From positions 1 through 28,793 of the forward strand of contig JAEWPB010000052.1 in NCBI GenBank assembly GCA_023399465.1: a DNA stretch of 28,793 nucleotides, in the 5' to 3' direction. The notes under the pieces are model-generated. The model did no database searches and was not told the DNA's origin. It saw nothing but the letters and a program-made list of their open reading frames with translations. Shown piece by piece: positions 1 through 7,538 of the stretch. Every line of letters starts with the position of its first letter. Within the stretch, counting starts at the first letter, position 1. The position numbers and the translations under genes were made by a program. The DNA is from Pseudomonadota bacterium (GTDB lineage: Bacteria > Pseudomonadota > Alphaproteobacteria > Rhizobiales > Rhizobiaceae).

Positions 1-1
1 C

Positions 2-658
2 GTCAAGGGCGGGCGCTGCGAGGCCTGCCAGGGTGATGGTGTCATCAAGATCGAGATGCACTTCCTGCCCGACGTCTACGTCACCTGCGACGTCTGCCAC
101 GGCAAGCGCTACAACCGTGAAACTCTCGACGTCACCTTCAAGGGCAAATCGATTGCCGACGTGCTCGACATGACGGTCGAGGAAGGGGTCGAGTTCTTCT
201 CCGCCGTTCCCGCGGTGCGCGACAAGCTGCAGTCGCTGTTCAATGTCGGTCTCGGCTATATCAAGGTCGGCCAGCAGGCGAACACCCTGTCAGGCGGCGA
301 GGCCCAGCGCGTCAAGCTTGCCAAGGAGCTTTCGAAACGTTCGACGGGTCGCACGCTCTACATTCTCGACGAGCCGACCACCGGCCTGCATTTCCACGAC
401 GTTGCCAAGCTCCTCGAAGTGCTGCACGAACTGGTCAACCAGGGCAATTCGGTGGTGGTGATCGAGCACAATCTCGAAGTCATCAAGACGGCCGACTGGA
501 TCCTCGACTTCGGACCGGAGGGCGGCGATGGCGGCGGCGAAATCGTCGCGACAGGAACGCCCGAGACCATCGTCAAGGAGCCGCGTTCCTACACCGGGCA
601 CTTCCTCAAGGAACTGCTGGAACGCCGGCCGCTGAAGAAGATCGAGGCCGCGGAGTAG
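2..658 (+). CDS. uvrA: UvrABC excinuclease subunit A, C-terminal part (5' end outside window)
   Basis: UvrA is the ATP-dependent DNA damage sensor of nucleotide excision repair; it loads UvrB at lesions. About 219 C-terminal residues are visible, compared with roughly 940-970 for the full protein. The fragment opens inside the second zinc finger: a CEAC pair, then about 19 residues later a CDVC pair, followed by GKRYNRETL. The second ABC domain then shows the signature LSGGEAQRVKLAKEL, Walker B ILDEPTTGLHFHD and the H-loop VIEHN. The reading frame is open to the left edge, so the gene is cut by the window and not broken. It ends with TAG at 656-658 and is followed by a hairpin. Identification rests on motifs diagnostic for UvrA. 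Confidence 0.98.
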   Translation, partial: VKGGRCEACQGDGVIKIEMHFLPDVYVTCDVCHGKRYNRETLDVTFKGKSIADVLDMTVEEGVEFFSAVPAVRDKLQSLFNVGLGYIKVGQQANTLSGGEAQRVKLAKELSKRSTGRTLYILDEPTTGLHFHDVAKLLEVLHELVNQGNSVVVIEHNLEVIKTADWILDFGPEGGDGGGEIVATGTPETIVKEPRSYTGHFLKELLERRPLKKIEAAE

Positions 659-668
659 GATGGATCCG

Positions 669-698
669 ACGAACGCCAAGCATCGGGTTGGCGTTCGT
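669..698 (+). terminator. Hairpin after uvrA, possible terminator
   Basis: An 11-bp perfect stem, ACGAACGCCAA (669-679) with TTGGCGTTCGT (688-698), encloses an 8-base loop and begins 10 bases after the uvrA stop. No clear T-run follows, so it may be a weak terminator or a 3'-end stabilising hairpin rather than a canonical Rho-independent terminator. Confidence 0.5.
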
Positions 699-757
699 TG
701 CTGCGGCAGAAACTGCCTTGCATTTGCGTGTAATTTTCCGTGGCGGAGGAGGTGTGG

Positions 758-1561
758 ATGAGCAAGGCGGGAAAAATTCGGGTCGGCGTCGGCGGCTGGA
801 CCTTCGATCCATGGGAGGGAACATTCTATCCCGCCGACCTGCCTAAGAAGCGGCAGCTCGAATATGCCAGCAGCAAGCTGACGGCGATCGAGGTCAACGG
901 CACCTATTACAGTACGCAGAAGCCTGCGACCTTCGCCAAATGGGCGTCCGAGGTGCCTGAGGGTTTTGTCTTTTCGCTCAAAGCCAGCCGCTATTCCACC
1001 AACCGCCGGGTGCTGGCTGAAGCCGGAGAGTCCGTGACCCGTTTCCTCGAGCAGGGATTGACCGAACTCGGGCCGCATCTCGGGCCGATCCTGTGGCAGT
1101 TCGCGCCGACAAAGAAATTCGATCCCGACGATTTCGCCGCGTTCCTGGCGTTGCTGCCGGAAAAGCAGGACGGTCTGGTACTGCGCCATGTGGTCGAAGT
1201 CCGCCACCCGTCCTTTCAGGTACCCGAATTCATCGACCTGCTGGCGAAACACAAGGTCGCCGTCGTCTGCGCCGATCATGACGAGTATCCGATGCTGCCC
1301 GACGTCACCGCCGAATTCGTCTATGCCCGGCTGCAACGCGGCAGCGACGACGTGCCGACATGCTACCCGGAAAGCGACATGAACCTGTGGGCTGAACGCT
1401 TGAAAACATGGGCTGCAGGCGACCAGCCCGGCGATCTTCCCCTGATCGCCGGAGACCGCAAGGTCGAGACCCTGCCCCGCGACGTCTTTGCCTTCTTCAT
1501 CACCGGCGGAAAAGTGAATGCGCCGCGCGGCGCCGAGACTCTGATCGAGCGCCTGGGCTGA
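758..1561 (+). CDS. DUF72 family protein (YecE-like TIM-barrel)
   Basis: This 267-residue protein belongs to the DUF72/YecE family, whose biochemical role is not established; the fold is a TIM barrel. Family features visible are the N-terminal IRVGVGGWTFDPWEGTFYP, the segment AIEVNGTYYSTQ, FSLKASRY, a central VEVRHPSF and a later ADHDEYP. The ATG at 758 is preferred over a GTG at 740 because a strong Shine-Dalgarno sequence, GGAGGAGG at 745-752, sits 5 bases upstream of it. The gene converges on nnr, with only 28 bases between the stops and no terminator between them. It could be cotranscribed with uvrA if the hairpin at 669-698 is leaky. The family call is firm; the function is unknown. Confidence 0.93.
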   Translation: MSKAGKIRVGVGGWTFDPWEGTFYPADLPKKRQLEYASSKLTAIEVNGTYYSTQKPATFAKWASEVPEGFVFSLKASRYSTNRRVLAEAGESVTRFLEQGLTELGPHLGPILWQFAPTKKFDPDDFAAFLALLPEKQDGLVLRHVVEVRHPSFQVPEFIDLLAKHKVAVVCADHDEYPMLPDVTAEFVYARLQRGSDDVPTCYPESDMNLWAERLKTWAAGDQPGDLPLIAGDRKVETLPRDVFAFFITGGKVNAPRGAETLIERLG

Positions 1562-1589
1562 CGCGATCGCAAACCAGTGAGACGCCAAA

Positions 1590-3071
1590 TCACGTCGGCA
1601 ACGGGCGGATGTGGAGAGGAAGATCCTCTGCGATCAATCCCTCGCCGGCCCTCGTTCCCGCTTCGCCATGAAGATAGACGCCGGCTGCGGCGGCCTCGAA
1701 AGCCGGCATGCCCTGCGCCAGCAGGCCGCCTATGACACCCGCGAGGACGTCCCCCGAGCCGGCCGTCGCAAGCCATGACGGGGCATTGGCATTGATCGCC
1801 GCCCTGCCATCGGGCGCCGCAATCACAGTGTCCGCGCCCTTGTAGACGATCACGGCGTTCGCCCGCCCTGCAGCGGCGACCGCCTTCTCGACCTTTCCGA
1901 TCCCGTCGTCAGCAGAAATATCCGGAAACAGGCGGGCGAACTCGCCCTCGTGCGGCGTCAGCACCAGGCTTCCCTCACCTTCTTCCCGGTCGGAAAAAAG
2001 AAGTTCCGGCTGGTCGCGGAACGAGGTGATGCCGTCAGCGTCGAGAACCAGATGCCTCGCTTGCAGCGCCAGTGCGAATTGGCGCGCCTTTTCACCCACG
2101 CCGAATCCCGGCCCCAGAACGAAGGTCGATAGCCGTGGATCGGCGAGCCAGCTCTCGAGCGCGGCGAGATCCTCGACCGGCCGCAGCATGATCGCGGTCA
2201 GTGCGCCGGCATTGACGGCAACGGCATCCGGCGGCGAAGCGATCGTCACCAGCCCAGCGCCGGTGCGCAGGCCGGCCATGGCCGACAGGCGCGCCGCACC
2301 TGTCGCTGAGCGGCCACCTGAAAAAACCACCAGATGCCCCCGCGTGAACTTGTGCGATCGCGCTTGTGTATGCGGCAACAGGTTCTGCCAGAGGTCCGGC
2401 CCGTTCACCACGACGCGGCCGGCGACCGACCGCACGATCCGGTGCGGAATGCCGATGTCGAAGACTTCGCATTCTCCGCACAACGAGCGCCCCGGCAACA
2501 ACAGATGCCCCGGCTTCAGCGTCATGAAGGTCACCGTGTATACTGCCTGGAAGGCGGAGCCGAGCGGCGCGCCACGACTGCCGCAAAGGCCAGAGGGCAA
2601 ATCGACGGCAACGACCGGAACCCCGGCATCCCCGACACGGCCGATGACGTCGGCGACGACATCAGGGACCTCGCGGCTAAGGCCGGCGCCGAAGATCGCG
2701 TCGATCACGACGTCACCGGCTTGCGGGTTGTAGCGGTCGATCTGCTGTGCCTTGCCGCCCCAGTCCTTGTAGGCGCGTGCGGCGTCGCCCTTGAGGTCGC
2801 GTGGCGCCCCGAGCGCATAGAGCGCCACGCCCGCGCCGCTGGCAGCCAGCGCCCGGGCCGCGACATAGCCGTCGCCGCCATTGTTGCCCGGGCCACAGAG
2901 CACGACGAAGCGGCAGGCGCCGGCATAGTGGCGCAGGGCGCAAGCCGCGACCGCCTGCCCGGCCCGCTCCATCAGGCCGTAGCTGTCGATGCCGGAGGCA
3001 GCGGCGGCTGCATCGGCGGCAGTCATTTCAGCGGGTGTCAGCAGAAGGTCGGCAATAGAAATCCTGGTCAT
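1590..3071 (-). CDS. nnr: Bifunctional NAD(P)H-hydrate epimerase / ADP-dependent NAD(P)H-hydrate dehydratase
   Basis: Nnr repairs damaged nicotinamide cofactors: the N-terminal YjeF_N domain interconverts R- and S-NAD(P)HX, and the C-terminal ribokinase-like domain dehydrates S-NAD(P)HX using ADP. In the 493-residue product the N-domain (about 10-215) carries GPGNNGGDG at 60-68, DAIFGAGL and VAVDLPSGL. The C-domain (about 225-490) carries LTPHEGEFARLF near 371-382 and TAGSGDVLAG at 436-445, which supplies the catalytic Asp. Length is close to the usual 490-515. I start at the ATG at 3071; a TTG at 3089 is in frame, but neither has a good ribosome binding site. It diverges from glnB. Confidence 0.95.
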   Translation of the reverse strand: MTRISIADLLLTPAEMTAADAAAAASGIDSYGLMERAGQAVAACALRHYAGACRFVVLCGPGNNGGDGYVAARALAASGAGVALYALGAPRDLKGDAARAYKDWGGKAQQIDRYNPQAGDVVIDAIFGAGLSREVPDVVADVIGRVGDAGVPVVAVDLPSGLCGSRGAPLGSAFQAVYTVTFMTLKPGHLLLPGRSLCGECEVFDIGIPHRIVRSVAGRVVVNGPDLWQNLLPHTQARSHKFTRGHLVVFSGGRSATGAARLSAMAGLRTGAGLVTIASPPDAVAVNAGALTAIMLRPVEDLAALESWLADPRLSTFVLGPGFGVGEKARQFALALQARHLVLDADGITSFRDQPELLFSDREEGEGSLVLTPHEGEFARLFPDISADDGIGKVEKAVAAAGRANAVIVYKGADTVIAAPDGRAAINANAPSWLATAGSGDVLAGVIGGLLAQGMPAFEAAAAGVYLHGEAGTRAGEGLIAEDLPLHIRPLPT

Positions 3072-3213
3072 GTTGCCAGTTGAAATCAAATCCCGGCACA
3101 GAGCAACCGTCCGGATAGCGGAAAATGGCTGTGACTATTCTTTGTGCATGTGCCTACAATCAGGCCTTCATCCGCCCAGTCCGCTTGTACGGAACTGACC
3201 AAAAAAGTCGCAC

Positions 3214-3232
3214 CGCAACTTTCGCAGTTGCG
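3214..3232. promoter_or_regulatory. Inverted repeat upstream of the glnB promoter, possible activator site
   Basis: CGCAACT and AGTTGCG are perfect 7-bp arms around TTCGC. The centre lies about 145 bases upstream of the predicted glnB transcription start, a distance typical of sigma-54 enhancer sites. It does not closely match the enterobacterial NtrC consensus (TGCACC..GGTGCA), so assignment to NtrC is inference. Confidence 0.4.
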
Positions 3233-3342
3233 CCCGAGGCTCTCACGGCTCCATAGTCGCCATCGTGATTTTGGCCGCAATCCGCCGGAAAGCATCGTGT
3301 GCCCCGCAGGATTTCAAAAAAATCATGCAGTTCCTCGCGAAC

Positions 3343-3358
3343 TGGCACGCCAAATGCA
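3343..3358 (+). promoter_or_regulatory. Sigma-54 (RpoN) -24/-12 promoter of glnB-glnA
   Basis: TGGCACGCCAAATGCA matches the TGGCACG-N4-TTGCW consensus, with one mismatch in the -12 element, and keeps the obligatory 10 bases between the GG and GC dinucleotides. It lies 60 bases upstream of the glnB start codon. Transcription would begin near 3370. RpoN/NtrC control of glnB is established in rhizobia, so this reads as the nitrogen-limitation promoter of the operon. Confidence 0.88.
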
Positions 3359-3418
3359 TTCAATCGGGCGAGCGGGAACATTCCTGCTGTAACTGGAGAA
3401 GCGGAGAGAAATTTTCTC

Positions 3419-3757
3419 ATGAAAAAGATCGAAGCGATCATCAAGCCTTTCAAGCTCGACGAAGTGAAGGAAGCCCTTCAGGAAGTCGGCCTGCAGGGTA
3501 TCACCGTCACGGAAGCGAAAGGCTTTGGACGGCAGAAAGGCCACACGGAGCTTTATCGCGGGGCTGAATATGTCGTCGACTTTCTGCCGAAGGTGAAAGT
3601 CGAGGTCGTGCTGGCAGACGAAAATGCGGAAGCAGTCATCGAAGCCATCCGCAAGGCCGCTCAGACCGGGCGCATCGGTGACGGAAAGATTTTCGTCTCC
3701 AATGTGGAAGAGGTCATTCGAATCCGCACCGGTGAAACAGGCGTAGACGCCATCTAA
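3419..3757 (+). CDS. glnB: Nitrogen regulatory protein PII
   Basis: PII is a trimeric cytoplasmic sensor of 2-oxoglutarate, ATP/ADP and, through uridylylation by GlnD, glutamine. It controls GlnE and the NtrB/NtrC system. The product has 112 residues, the standard PII length, and starts MKKIEAIIKPFKLDEVKEAL. The T-loop shows KGFGRQKGHTELYRGAEY, with the modified Tyr at position 51. The B-loop TGRIGDGKIFV and the C-terminal RIRTGETGVDAI are also typical. The ATG at 3419 is chosen because the protein then starts exactly as PII proteins do; a GGAG lies 12 bases upstream. It precedes glnA by 68 bases in the same direction, the usual rhizobial glnBA operon. Confidence 0.98.
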   Translation: MKKIEAIIKPFKLDEVKEALQEVGLQGITVTEAKGFGRQKGHTELYRGAEYVVDFLPKVKVEVVLADENAEAVIEAIRKAAQTGRIGDGKIFVSNVEEVIRIRTGETGVDAI

Positions 3758-3825
3758 GTCCTCCTGGCCTTCGTTTCAGGGGGCAAGGTTTTCCAAAATC
3801 GTCATCTCATCAAGGAATACGTTAT

Positions 3826-5235
3826 ATGACGACCGCAAAAGACATTCTGAAGCAAATCAAGGACAACGACGTCAAGTTCGTAGACCTGCGCTTTACCGAC
3901 CCGAAGGGCAAGCTGCAGCACGTCACCATGGACATCGCCTGCGTTGACGAAGACATGTTCGCCGACGGCGTCATGTTCGACGGCTCCTCGATCGCCGGAT
4001 GGAAGGCCATCAACGAGTCCGACATGGTGCTGATGCCCGACGTCGAAACGGTTCACATGGATCCGTTCTTCGCCCAGTCGACCATGGTCATCGTCTGCGA
4101 CATTCTCGATCCGGTCTCCGGCGAAGCCTACAACCGCGACCCGCGCGGCATCGCCAAGAAGGCAGAAGCCTACCTGAAGGCCTCTGGCATCGGCGACACC
4201 GTATTCGTCGGTCCGGAAGCTGAATTCTTCGTCTTCGACGACGTCAAGTACAAGGCTGATCCGTACAACACCGGCTTCAAGCTGGACTCGACCGAACTGC
4301 CGTCGAACGACGATACCGAATACGAAACCGGCAACCTCGGCCACCGTCCGCGCGTCAAGGGCGGCTACTTCCCGGTCCCGCCGGTCGACAGCTGCCAGGA
4401 CATGCGCTCCGAAATGCTGACCGTGCTCTCGGAAATGGGCGTCGTCGTCGAGAAGCATCACCACGAAGTGGCAGCAGCTCAGCACGAACTCGGCGTCAAG
4501 TTCGACACGCTCGTCCGCAACGCCGACAAGATGCAGATCTACAAGTACGTCGTTCATCAGGTCGCCAATGCCTACGGCAAGACGGCAACCTTCATGCCGA
4601 AGCCGATCTTCGGCGACAACGGTTCGGGCATGCACGTCCACCTGTCGATCTGGAAGGACGGAAAGCCGACCTTCGCCGGTGACGAGTATGCCGGTCTTTC
4701 GGAAAACTGCCTGTACTTCATCGGTGGCGTGATCAAGCATGCCAAGGCGATCAACGCCTTCACCAACCCCTCGACCAACTCTTACAAGCGTCTGGTTCCC
4801 GGTTACGAAGCACCGGTCCTGCTGGCCTATTCCGCCCGCAACCGTTCGGCCTCGTGCCGCATCCCGTTCGGCTCGAACCCGAAGGCAAAGCGCGTCGAAG
4901 TCCGGTTCCCGGATCCGACCGCCAACCCCTATTTCGGCTTCGCCGCCCTGCTGATGGCTGGCCTCGACGGCATCAAGAACAAGATCCATCCGGGCAAGGC
5001 CATGGACAAGGATCTCTACGACCTGCCGGCCAAGGAACTGAAGAAGATCCCGACGGTCTGCGGCTCGCTGCGTGAAGCTCTCGAAAGCCTCGACAAGGAT
5101 CGCAAGTTCCTCACCGCCGGCGGCGTCTTCGATGACGACCAGATCGACAGCTTTATCGAACTGAAGATGCAGGAAGTCATGCGCTTCGAAATGACCCCGC
5201 ATCCGGTCGAATACGACATGTACTACTCGGTCTGA
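3826..5235 (+). CDS. glnA: Glutamine synthetase type I (GSI-beta)
   Basis: GlnA condenses glutamate, ammonia and ATP to glutamine as a cytoplasmic dodecamer and is the main ammonia assimilation enzyme. The product is 469 residues, as expected for GSI. Visible motifs are FDGSSIAGW at 51-59, EAEFF at 131-135, HHHEVA at 211-216, NGSGMHVH at 265-272 and the glutamate-binding loop NPSTNSYKRLVPGYEAP at 314-330. Tyr398, in KDLYDLP, is the site adenylylated by GlnE, so this is the regulated beta subtype. AAGGA at 3812-3816 is the ribosome binding site. Being in line with glnB, it should be transcribed from the sigma-54 promoter; a separate glnA promoter in the 68-base gap cannot be excluded. Two terminators follow. 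Confidence 0.99.
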   Translation: MTTAKDILKQIKDNDVKFVDLRFTDPKGKLQHVTMDIACVDEDMFADGVMFDGSSIAGWKAINESDMVLMPDVETVHMDPFFAQSTMVIVCDILDPVSGEAYNRDPRGIAKKAEAYLKASGIGDTVFVGPEAEFFVFDDVKYKADPYNTGFKLDSTELPSNDDTEYETGNLGHRPRVKGGYFPVPPVDSCQDMRSEMLTVLSEMGVVVEKHHHEVAAAQHELGVKFDTLVRNADKMQIYKYVVHQVANAYGKTATFMPKPIFGDNGSGMHVHLSIWKDGKPTFAGDEYAGLSENCLYFIGGVIKHAKAINAFTNPSTNSYKRLVPGYEAPVLLAYSARNRSASCRIPFGSNPKAKRVEVRFPDPTANPYFGFAALLMAGLDGIKNKIHPGKAMDKDLYDLPAKELKKIPTVCGSLREALESLDKDRKFLTAGGVFDDDQIDSFIELKMQEVMRFEMTPHPVEYDMYYSV

Positions 5236-5248
5236 TCCGAAACCGCTT

Positions 5249-5274
5249 CGAAGCCCCGGCCCTCCGGGGCTTCG
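5249..5274 (+). terminator. First terminator hairpin after glnA
   Basis: Arms CGAAGCCCCGG and CCGGGGCTTCG form a perfect 11-bp GC-rich stem with a 4-base loop CCCT, 13 bases after the glnA stop. The following tail TCCTTTCT is T-rich but interrupted. Confidence 0.85.
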
Positions 5275-5282
5275 TCCTTTCT

Positions 5283-5313
5283 AACCGGCGGGATAACAGT
5301 CCTGCCGGTTTTT
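5283..5313 (+). terminator. Second terminator hairpin after glnA
   Basis: AACCGGCGGG (5283-5292) pairs with CCTGCCGGTT (5301-5310) with one G-T wobble and an 8-base loop, followed by an unbroken T-run. This is a canonical Rho-independent terminator in tandem with the first. Confidence 0.88.
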
Positions 5314-5387
5314 CATTGTCATCGCATTGCGTGGACCCGGAGCGAAGTGTGCGTCTCGCGGCGCCCGAACACGGAAAATTTGACGAT

Positions 5388-5416
5388 TTGATATTTCTCT
5401 GCTTGGGCCCTATGGT
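5388..5416 (+). promoter_or_regulatory. Sigma-70-type promoter of the EamA permease gene
   Basis: TTGATA (5388-5393) and TATGGT (5411-5416) are separated by 17 bases and match 5/6 and 4/6 of the -35 and -10 consensus. The site lies 29 bases upstream of the start codon and downstream of the glnA terminators, as expected for an independent unit. Confidence 0.5.
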
Positions 5417-5445
5417 CCGACGCAAATATTGCCGGTGTTGACATC

Positions 5446-6390
5446 ATGCCTTCGAATGCGAATTCCCTTGCCGCCCGCCCCGTCGACTGGGTCGTGTTCG
5501 TTCTGGCTGCAGTATTCTTCGCCAGCAACCTCGTATTCGGCCGCGGGATCAGCGCGGATGTTGCCCCCTACATCACCGCATTCCTGCGCTGGACCGGCTC
5601 CGCCCTGCTGTTGCTGCCGTTCGTCTATGCCGATCGTGAAGCCTGCATCGCATTCGTGCGTCAGCATCCGCTGCTATGGCTGGCGCTTGGCGTTCTCGGA
5701 ATGGTCGTGTGTGGCGGCGGCGTCTACTGGTCGCTGCAGTATACCACCGCCTCCAATGCCACCCTGATCTACACGACATCGAGCCTGTTCATCCTGGTTC
5801 TGGAATGGCTGTTACGGGGGCGTGCCATTGGCCCCAGAGAACTTGCGGGCATGGGCATCGCATTCGTCGGCGTGGCGATCATCGTGCTGAAGGGCGACTG
5901 GCAGGCGGCCCGCCATTTCCGGTTCAATCCGGGTGACCTCGGCATCCTTGCTGCAGCCATCTCCTGGGCCGGCTATTCGCTGTTGCTGCGAAACAAGGCC
6001 GTGACCAGCATGGCGCCGCTTGCGAGCTTCGGAATGGTCGGTATCGCGGGAGCGCTAGCGCTGGCGCCGTTTGCCCTGGTCGAGTTCGTCAGTGGCGGCG
6101 CTAGGCCGGACACCGCGCATGACTGGGTGCGCATCGCCGGCATCATCGTCTTTGCATCGCTGGCCGCCTTCGCCTGTTTCCAGCACGCCGTGCGGGTCTT
6201 CGGGCCGTCGCTGGCCGGCGTTTCGCTCTACCTCATGCCACCCTTTTCCATCATCATGGCGACGGTCTTTCTCGGCGAGCGCTTCGAGACCTATCATGCC
6301 GCCGGCATTGCGTTCGTGATGGGTGGCGTGGTGCTGGCGACCGCCCCGATCGGCAGACGCAAACAAGCGCCTGTGACCAGCGAATCATGA
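5446..6390 (+). CDS. EamA/DMT-family inner-membrane transporter
   Basis: This 314-residue hydrophobic protein has the layout of drug/metabolite transporter family permeases: two tandem EamA repeats (about 15-150 and 160-300), each of five predicted membrane spans. The first repeat includes FFASNLVFGRGI, the segment near YWSLQYTTASNATLIYTTSSLF, and GMGIAFVGVAIIVLKG. The second repeat shows AAISWAGYSLLLR, LYLMPPFSIIMATVFLGE and GIAFVMGGVVLAT. Such proteins usually export or import amino acids, purines or other small metabolites; the substrate cannot be read from the sequence. Start at the ATG at 5446; no strong ribosome binding site is visible. It stands alone between glnA and hspQ. Confidence 0.9.
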   Translation: MPSNANSLAARPVDWVVFVLAAVFFASNLVFGRGISADVAPYITAFLRWTGSALLLLPFVYADREACIAFVRQHPLLWLALGVLGMVVCGGGVYWSLQYTTASNATLIYTTSSLFILVLEWLLRGRAIGPRELAGMGIAFVGVAIIVLKGDWQAARHFRFNPGDLGILAAAISWAGYSLLLRNKAVTSMAPLASFGMVGIAGALALAPFALVEFVSGGARPDTAHDWVRIAGIIVFASLAAFACFQHAVRVFGPSLAGVSLYLMPPFSIIMATVFLGERFETYHAAGIAFVMGGVVLATAPIGRRKQAPVTSES

Positions 6391-6408
6391 CGGAGATGTC
6401 GTTTACCC

Positions 6409-6437
6409 CTTGATGTCGGGCCGGACACCCCCCAAAT
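6409..6437 (+). promoter_or_regulatory. Sigma-32 (RpoH)-like heat-shock promoter of hspQ
   Basis: CTTGATG (6409-6415), a 14-base spacer, then CCCCAAAT (6430-6437) closely match the sigma-32 consensus CTTGAAA-N13-15-CCCCATNT. The predicted start near 6444 leaves a leader of only about 18 bases, just enough to include the hspQ ribosome binding site. Confidence 0.72.
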
Positions 6438-6461
6438 TATCGGGGGAAAGGAAGTAAAGCG

Positions 6462-6791
6462 ATGTTGATGCGTAAAGCAAAGTTCAGAATTGGTGAAGTG
6501 GTCCGCCACAAGGTCTTCCCCTTCCGCGGCGTCGTCTACGATGTCGATCCGGTGTTCGCGAACACGGAGGAATGGTGGAACTCCATCCCCCTCGAGGTGC
6601 GTCCGAGCAAGGATCAGCCCTTCTATCATCTCCTCGCGGAGAATGATGAAACTGAATATGTCGCCTATGTCTCGGAACAAAACCTGGTTGCCGACGAGAG
6701 CAACCAGCCGCTGAGAAATCCGCAGATCGGCCTGATCTTCGATCGCGGCCCCAAGGGCGAGTTCACGCCCAAGGCCGGCATGGCCAACTGA
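6462..6791 (+). CDS. hspQ: Heat shock protein HspQ (YccV-like)
   Basis: HspQ is a small cytoplasmic heat-shock protein. In E. coli it binds hemimethylated DNA, affects DnaA stability and acts as a specificity factor for Lon. The 109-residue product matches family length and motifs: AKFRIGEVVRHKVFPFRGVV, a central EEWWNSIP, and QPFYHLLAEN followed by YVAYVSEQNLV. AAGGA at 6448-6452 is the ribosome binding site for the ATG at 6462; an alternative in-frame ATG lies two codons later. A sigma-32-like promoter upstream agrees with the heat-shock assignment. A Rho-independent terminator follows at 6816-6842, so it is a single-gene unit. Confidence 0.95.
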   Translation: MLMRKAKFRIGEVVRHKVFPFRGVVYDVDPVFANTEEWWNSIPLEVRPSKDQPFYHLLAENDETEYVAYVSEQNLVADESNQPLRNPQIGLIFDRGPKGEFTPKAGMAN

Positions 6792-6815
6792 GCGGTTTCT
6801 GCTCTGTTCCACAAC

Positions 6816-6842
6816 GGGGAGCCTTAAGCGGCTCCCCTTTTT
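6816..6842 (+). terminator. Rho-independent terminator of hspQ
   Basis: GGGGAGCC (6816-6823) and GGCTCCCC (6830-6837) form a perfect 8-bp stem with loop TTAAGC, followed by TTTTT. Confidence 0.93.
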
Positions 6843-6852
6843 ATTTGCGCGC

Positions 6853-6879
6853 AAAAAAGCCCGGACAAGCCGGGCTTTT
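6853..6879 (-). terminator. Rho-independent terminator of the ialB-like gene (bidirectional)
   Basis: AAAAGCCCGG (6855-6864) and CCGGGCTTTT (6870-6879) enclose a 5-base loop. Read leftward, the stem is followed by six T residues, 24 bases past the stop of the leftward gene. It can also act on rightward transcription from hspQ. Confidence 0.92.
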
Positions 6880-6902
6880 GTTTGATGAGGAGCGTCTGCC
6901 GC

Positions 6903-7538
6903 TTAGTTCTGCTTGGCAGCCTTCTGGGCGTCCTCAAGCTTCTTGCGCGCTTCCTCGGCCTTCTTCTGCATGCCTTCTTCCAGGCTGCGCTGGCTTTCGG
7001 CGAGCTTCGACTCCGACATCGCCTCGCCATCAAAGGCGCCGGTGAAGCCTTCGAGCGTGATCTTGATCGGGTTCGGCGCGCGGCGGAAGTTCATCGAGGT
7101 GAAAACGACCTCGTTGCCCTTCTTCAGGCTGGCGATCATGGCGTCGGTCAGTGCGATTTCCGCGGTGCAGCGATCCGGAAGGCAGACAGCATAGTCGAGT
7201 TTCTGGCCCTTGCCGCCATCGATCTGCATGGTGATGCCCGGCGGGATGAGACGCGCGGAGGGTACCGAGACCTGCAGCATCTTGCGGTTTACCTTGCCGC
7301 TGATCGTGATCAGGCCGACGGCGGTAATCATCTGGCCGCTATTGGCGCGAACGATGTTCTGCACCGCGCAGATGTCGTTGTCTTCCTGCTTGCTGCAGGT
7401 CTTGAACCAGCCGAGCGGTGCAGCGCCGGCGGCAGCCGCTTCCTGTGCCTGCGATACAGCCGGAGCCGAAACCGCGCCGACCGAGAGAGCGAGAACGGAC
7501 AATGCCGCCCGCATGGTGTTGTTAGCTTTGAACATCAT
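6903..7538 (-). CDS. Invasion-associated locus B (IalB) family exported protein
   Basis: This 211-residue protein resembles the IalB family, periplasmic or envelope proteins named from Bartonella erythrocyte invasion and common in rhizobia, where their role is unclear. The N-terminus is a signal peptide (charged MMFKANNTMR, hydrophobic core ALSVLALSVGAVSAPAV, likely cleavage near SQA or AQE). The mature part holds WFKTCSKQ, DICAV and VCLPDRCTAEIAL, giving four cysteines suited to periplasmic disulfides. The last 35 residues are Lys/Glu/Ala-rich and probably a coiled coil. The ATG at 7538 is chosen because AGGAG lies 11 bases upstream and the signal peptide then starts properly; a second ATG follows directly. 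A longer in-frame extension lacks signal-peptide character. Confidence 0.88.
   Translation of the reverse strand: MMFKANNTMRAALSVLALSVGAVSAPAVSQAQEAAAAGAAPLGWFKTCSKQEDNDICAVQNIVRANSGQMITAVGLITISGKVNRKMLQVSVPSARLIPPGITMQIDGGKGQKLDYAVCLPDRCTAEIALTDAMIASLKKGNEVVFTSMNFRRAPNPIKITLEGFTGAFDGEAMSESKLAESQRSLEEGMQKKAEEARKKLEDAQKAAKQN

Larger units (their letters stand above)
3072..3418. other. Divergent nnr / glnB intergenic region (347 bp)
   Basis: No convincing coding region is present. It holds the sigma-54 promoter of glnB (3343-3358), an inverted repeat further upstream (3214-3232), and a weaker sigma-70-like candidate reading right, GTGACT at 3131-3136 and TACAAT at 3155-3160 with an 18-base spacer. 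The nnr promoter must also lie at its left side, but I cannot point to a convincing one. Confidence 0.6.

Noticed and set aside
3802..5202. 466-codon open frame opposite glnA
   Set aside because: It mirrors glnA exactly, a common effect of GC-rich codon use; the predicted protein has no recognisable motif, while the plus strand is unmistakable glutamine synthetase.
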